DNA of 64,000 nt from contig UQUQ01000008.1 of NCBI GenBank assembly GCA_900544265.1, positions 1-64,000 of the forward strand, read 5' to 3'. Position 1 is the stretch's first letter. Every line of letters begins with the position of its first letter. Under the pieces are notes generated by a model, which made no database searches, was not told where the DNA came from, and saw nothing but the letters and a program-made list of their open reading frames with translations. Below, piece by piece: positions 63,442-64,000 of this stretch. This DNA is from an uncultured Alistipes sp. (lineage in GTDB: Bacteria; Bacteroidota; Bacteroidia; Bacteroidales; Rikenellaceae). Both the position numbers and the translations under genes were made by a program.

Positions 63442-63754
63442 ATCGGATAGTGTTTTGTGTTGTGATCGGTATACGTTGCACGAAGGTACGAAAAATCTCC
63501 GAAACACGGGCGCCGAAGGGCAATTTATACGCTTTGGACCGCCGCGCCGAAGGAACGCACACGGCATCGCGACCCGCTCCGGGGGCAGGCTGTCGCAGAA
63601 AAAAAAGCCACGGAAAAGCGGGCCGGCGGAAACGGACGGCAGAGAGAGCCGCCGCGGGAAAAGGACAGCAGAAAGAGGTCACCACAGGAGCGCAGACGCC
63701 GGATGTTGCCGGAGACTGAAAGGGCGCCGGGAACTGAAAGGGGGTTTTAGTCAG

Positions 63755-63858
63755 AAAGGACGCCCGGAATCGGAGGGGGTGACGGGGCCAGAGGGGTGAC
63801 GGGACCGGAGGGGTGACGGGGACCGGAAGGTGGCCGGGGACCGGAGGGGTGGCCGGAA
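63755..63858. repeat. Purine-rich ~17-bp tandem repeat
   Basis: Five to six copies of a CGGAGGGGTGACGGGAC-like unit end at the stop codon of the DeoR-family gene. The wider 63490-63858 region is otherwise purine-rich and without a gene. Confidence 0.75.
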
Positions 63859-64000
63859 TCAGCAGTTGACGACGGTCACCTCGATGCCGCGTTCGCGCAG
63901 CTTGTCGAGATAGGGAGCCTGGATGCCGCAGTCGGTGATGATGCGGTCGACCGCCTCCAGATCGCAGATCTTGCTGAAGCCGCGGCGTCCGAATTTCGAG
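63859..64000 (-). CDS. DeoR/GlpR family regulator, C-terminal fragment at window edge
   Basis: The last 46 codons of a minus-strand gene cut by the window end. The translated end includes FGRRGFSKICDLEAVDRII and TDCGIQAPYLDKLRERGI, matching the C-terminal sugar-phosphate-binding domain of DeoR regulators (a KxG-type block then ITDxGI). The helix-turn-helix end lies outside. It may regulate a sugar pathway, in keeping with galK next to it. Confidence 0.75.
   Translation of the reverse strand, partial: SKFGRRGFSKICDLEAVDRIITDCGIQAPYLDKLRERGIEVTVVNC

Overview
This 64 kb window looks like the chromosome of a GC-rich Bacteroidales bacterium, most likely an Alistipes-like member of the Rikenellaceae. 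The taxon is inferred. What is seen: many genes preceded by the Bacteroidota -7 element TAnnTTTG rather than a Shine-Dalgarno box, and Bacteroidota-typical families (GSCFA, DUF2851, NigD-like lipoprotein, CCDC81-type HU-SPOR protein, RteC-era style mobile DNA). The first ~100 bases are an almost pure C tract that looks like an assembly edge.

Layout. 0.1-8 kb: DUF456 gene and M16 zinc peptidase lipoprotein, panC-panD, dipeptidyl peptidase III, rubredoxin. 8-13 kb: M23 peptidase-ispD-PH-domain operon, diverging from lpxK-purine nucleoside phosphorylase-ssb. 13-24 kb: a short-chain dehydrogenase, dCMP deaminase, secA, and a minus-strand cluster GSCFA / degenerate PafA-like phosphatase / sufE / MIP18-family / DUF2851; ispE diverges from it. 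24-34 kb: rpiB, DUF454, typA, aroB, an AraC regulator diverging from an unusual YitT-like/cytidylate-kinase-like fusion, malic enzyme, ruvB, a sugar O-acetyltransferase. 34-40 kb: a repeat-domain lipoprotein broken by one TAG codon, an alpha/beta hydrolase, and a NigD-like lipoprotein divergent from an ECF sigma factor plus a dual-membrane-spanning anti-sigma (Dma-type) protein. 40-54 kb: tRNA-Arg(CCG), a six-gene operon (HTH/S24-like regulator, ribE, histidine kinase, lgt, HU-SPOR, gtrA), uvrB and dnaG divergent, smpB, a HAD phosphatase, tsaB, an unknown gene, rmuC. 54.3-59.2 kb: a lower-GC acquired island with a truncated tyrosine integrase, an IS481-family element with a frameshifted transposase, a Crp/Fnr regulator, an SMR exporter and an MFS exporter, ending in a candidate structured RNA. 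59.2-64 kb: fabD, a ROK regulator, a GNAT acetyltransferase, galK and the 3' end of a DeoR-family regulator.

How it works together. Most of the window is housekeeping: pantothenate, isoprenoid (ispD, ispE), riboflavin, shikimate and fatty-acid biosynthesis, replication and repair (ssb, dnaG, uvrB, ruvB, rmuC), secretion and envelope assembly (secA, lgt, lpxK, M23). The most interesting parts are the NigD/ECF/Dma envelope-sensing locus, the phosphatase that has lost its metal ligands, the membrane-kinase fusion, the resistance-type island, a repeated promoter geometry (TAnnTTTG, four bases, start codon) that implies leaderless mRNAs, and a series of locus-specific degenerate tandem repeats that fill the spaces between genes.
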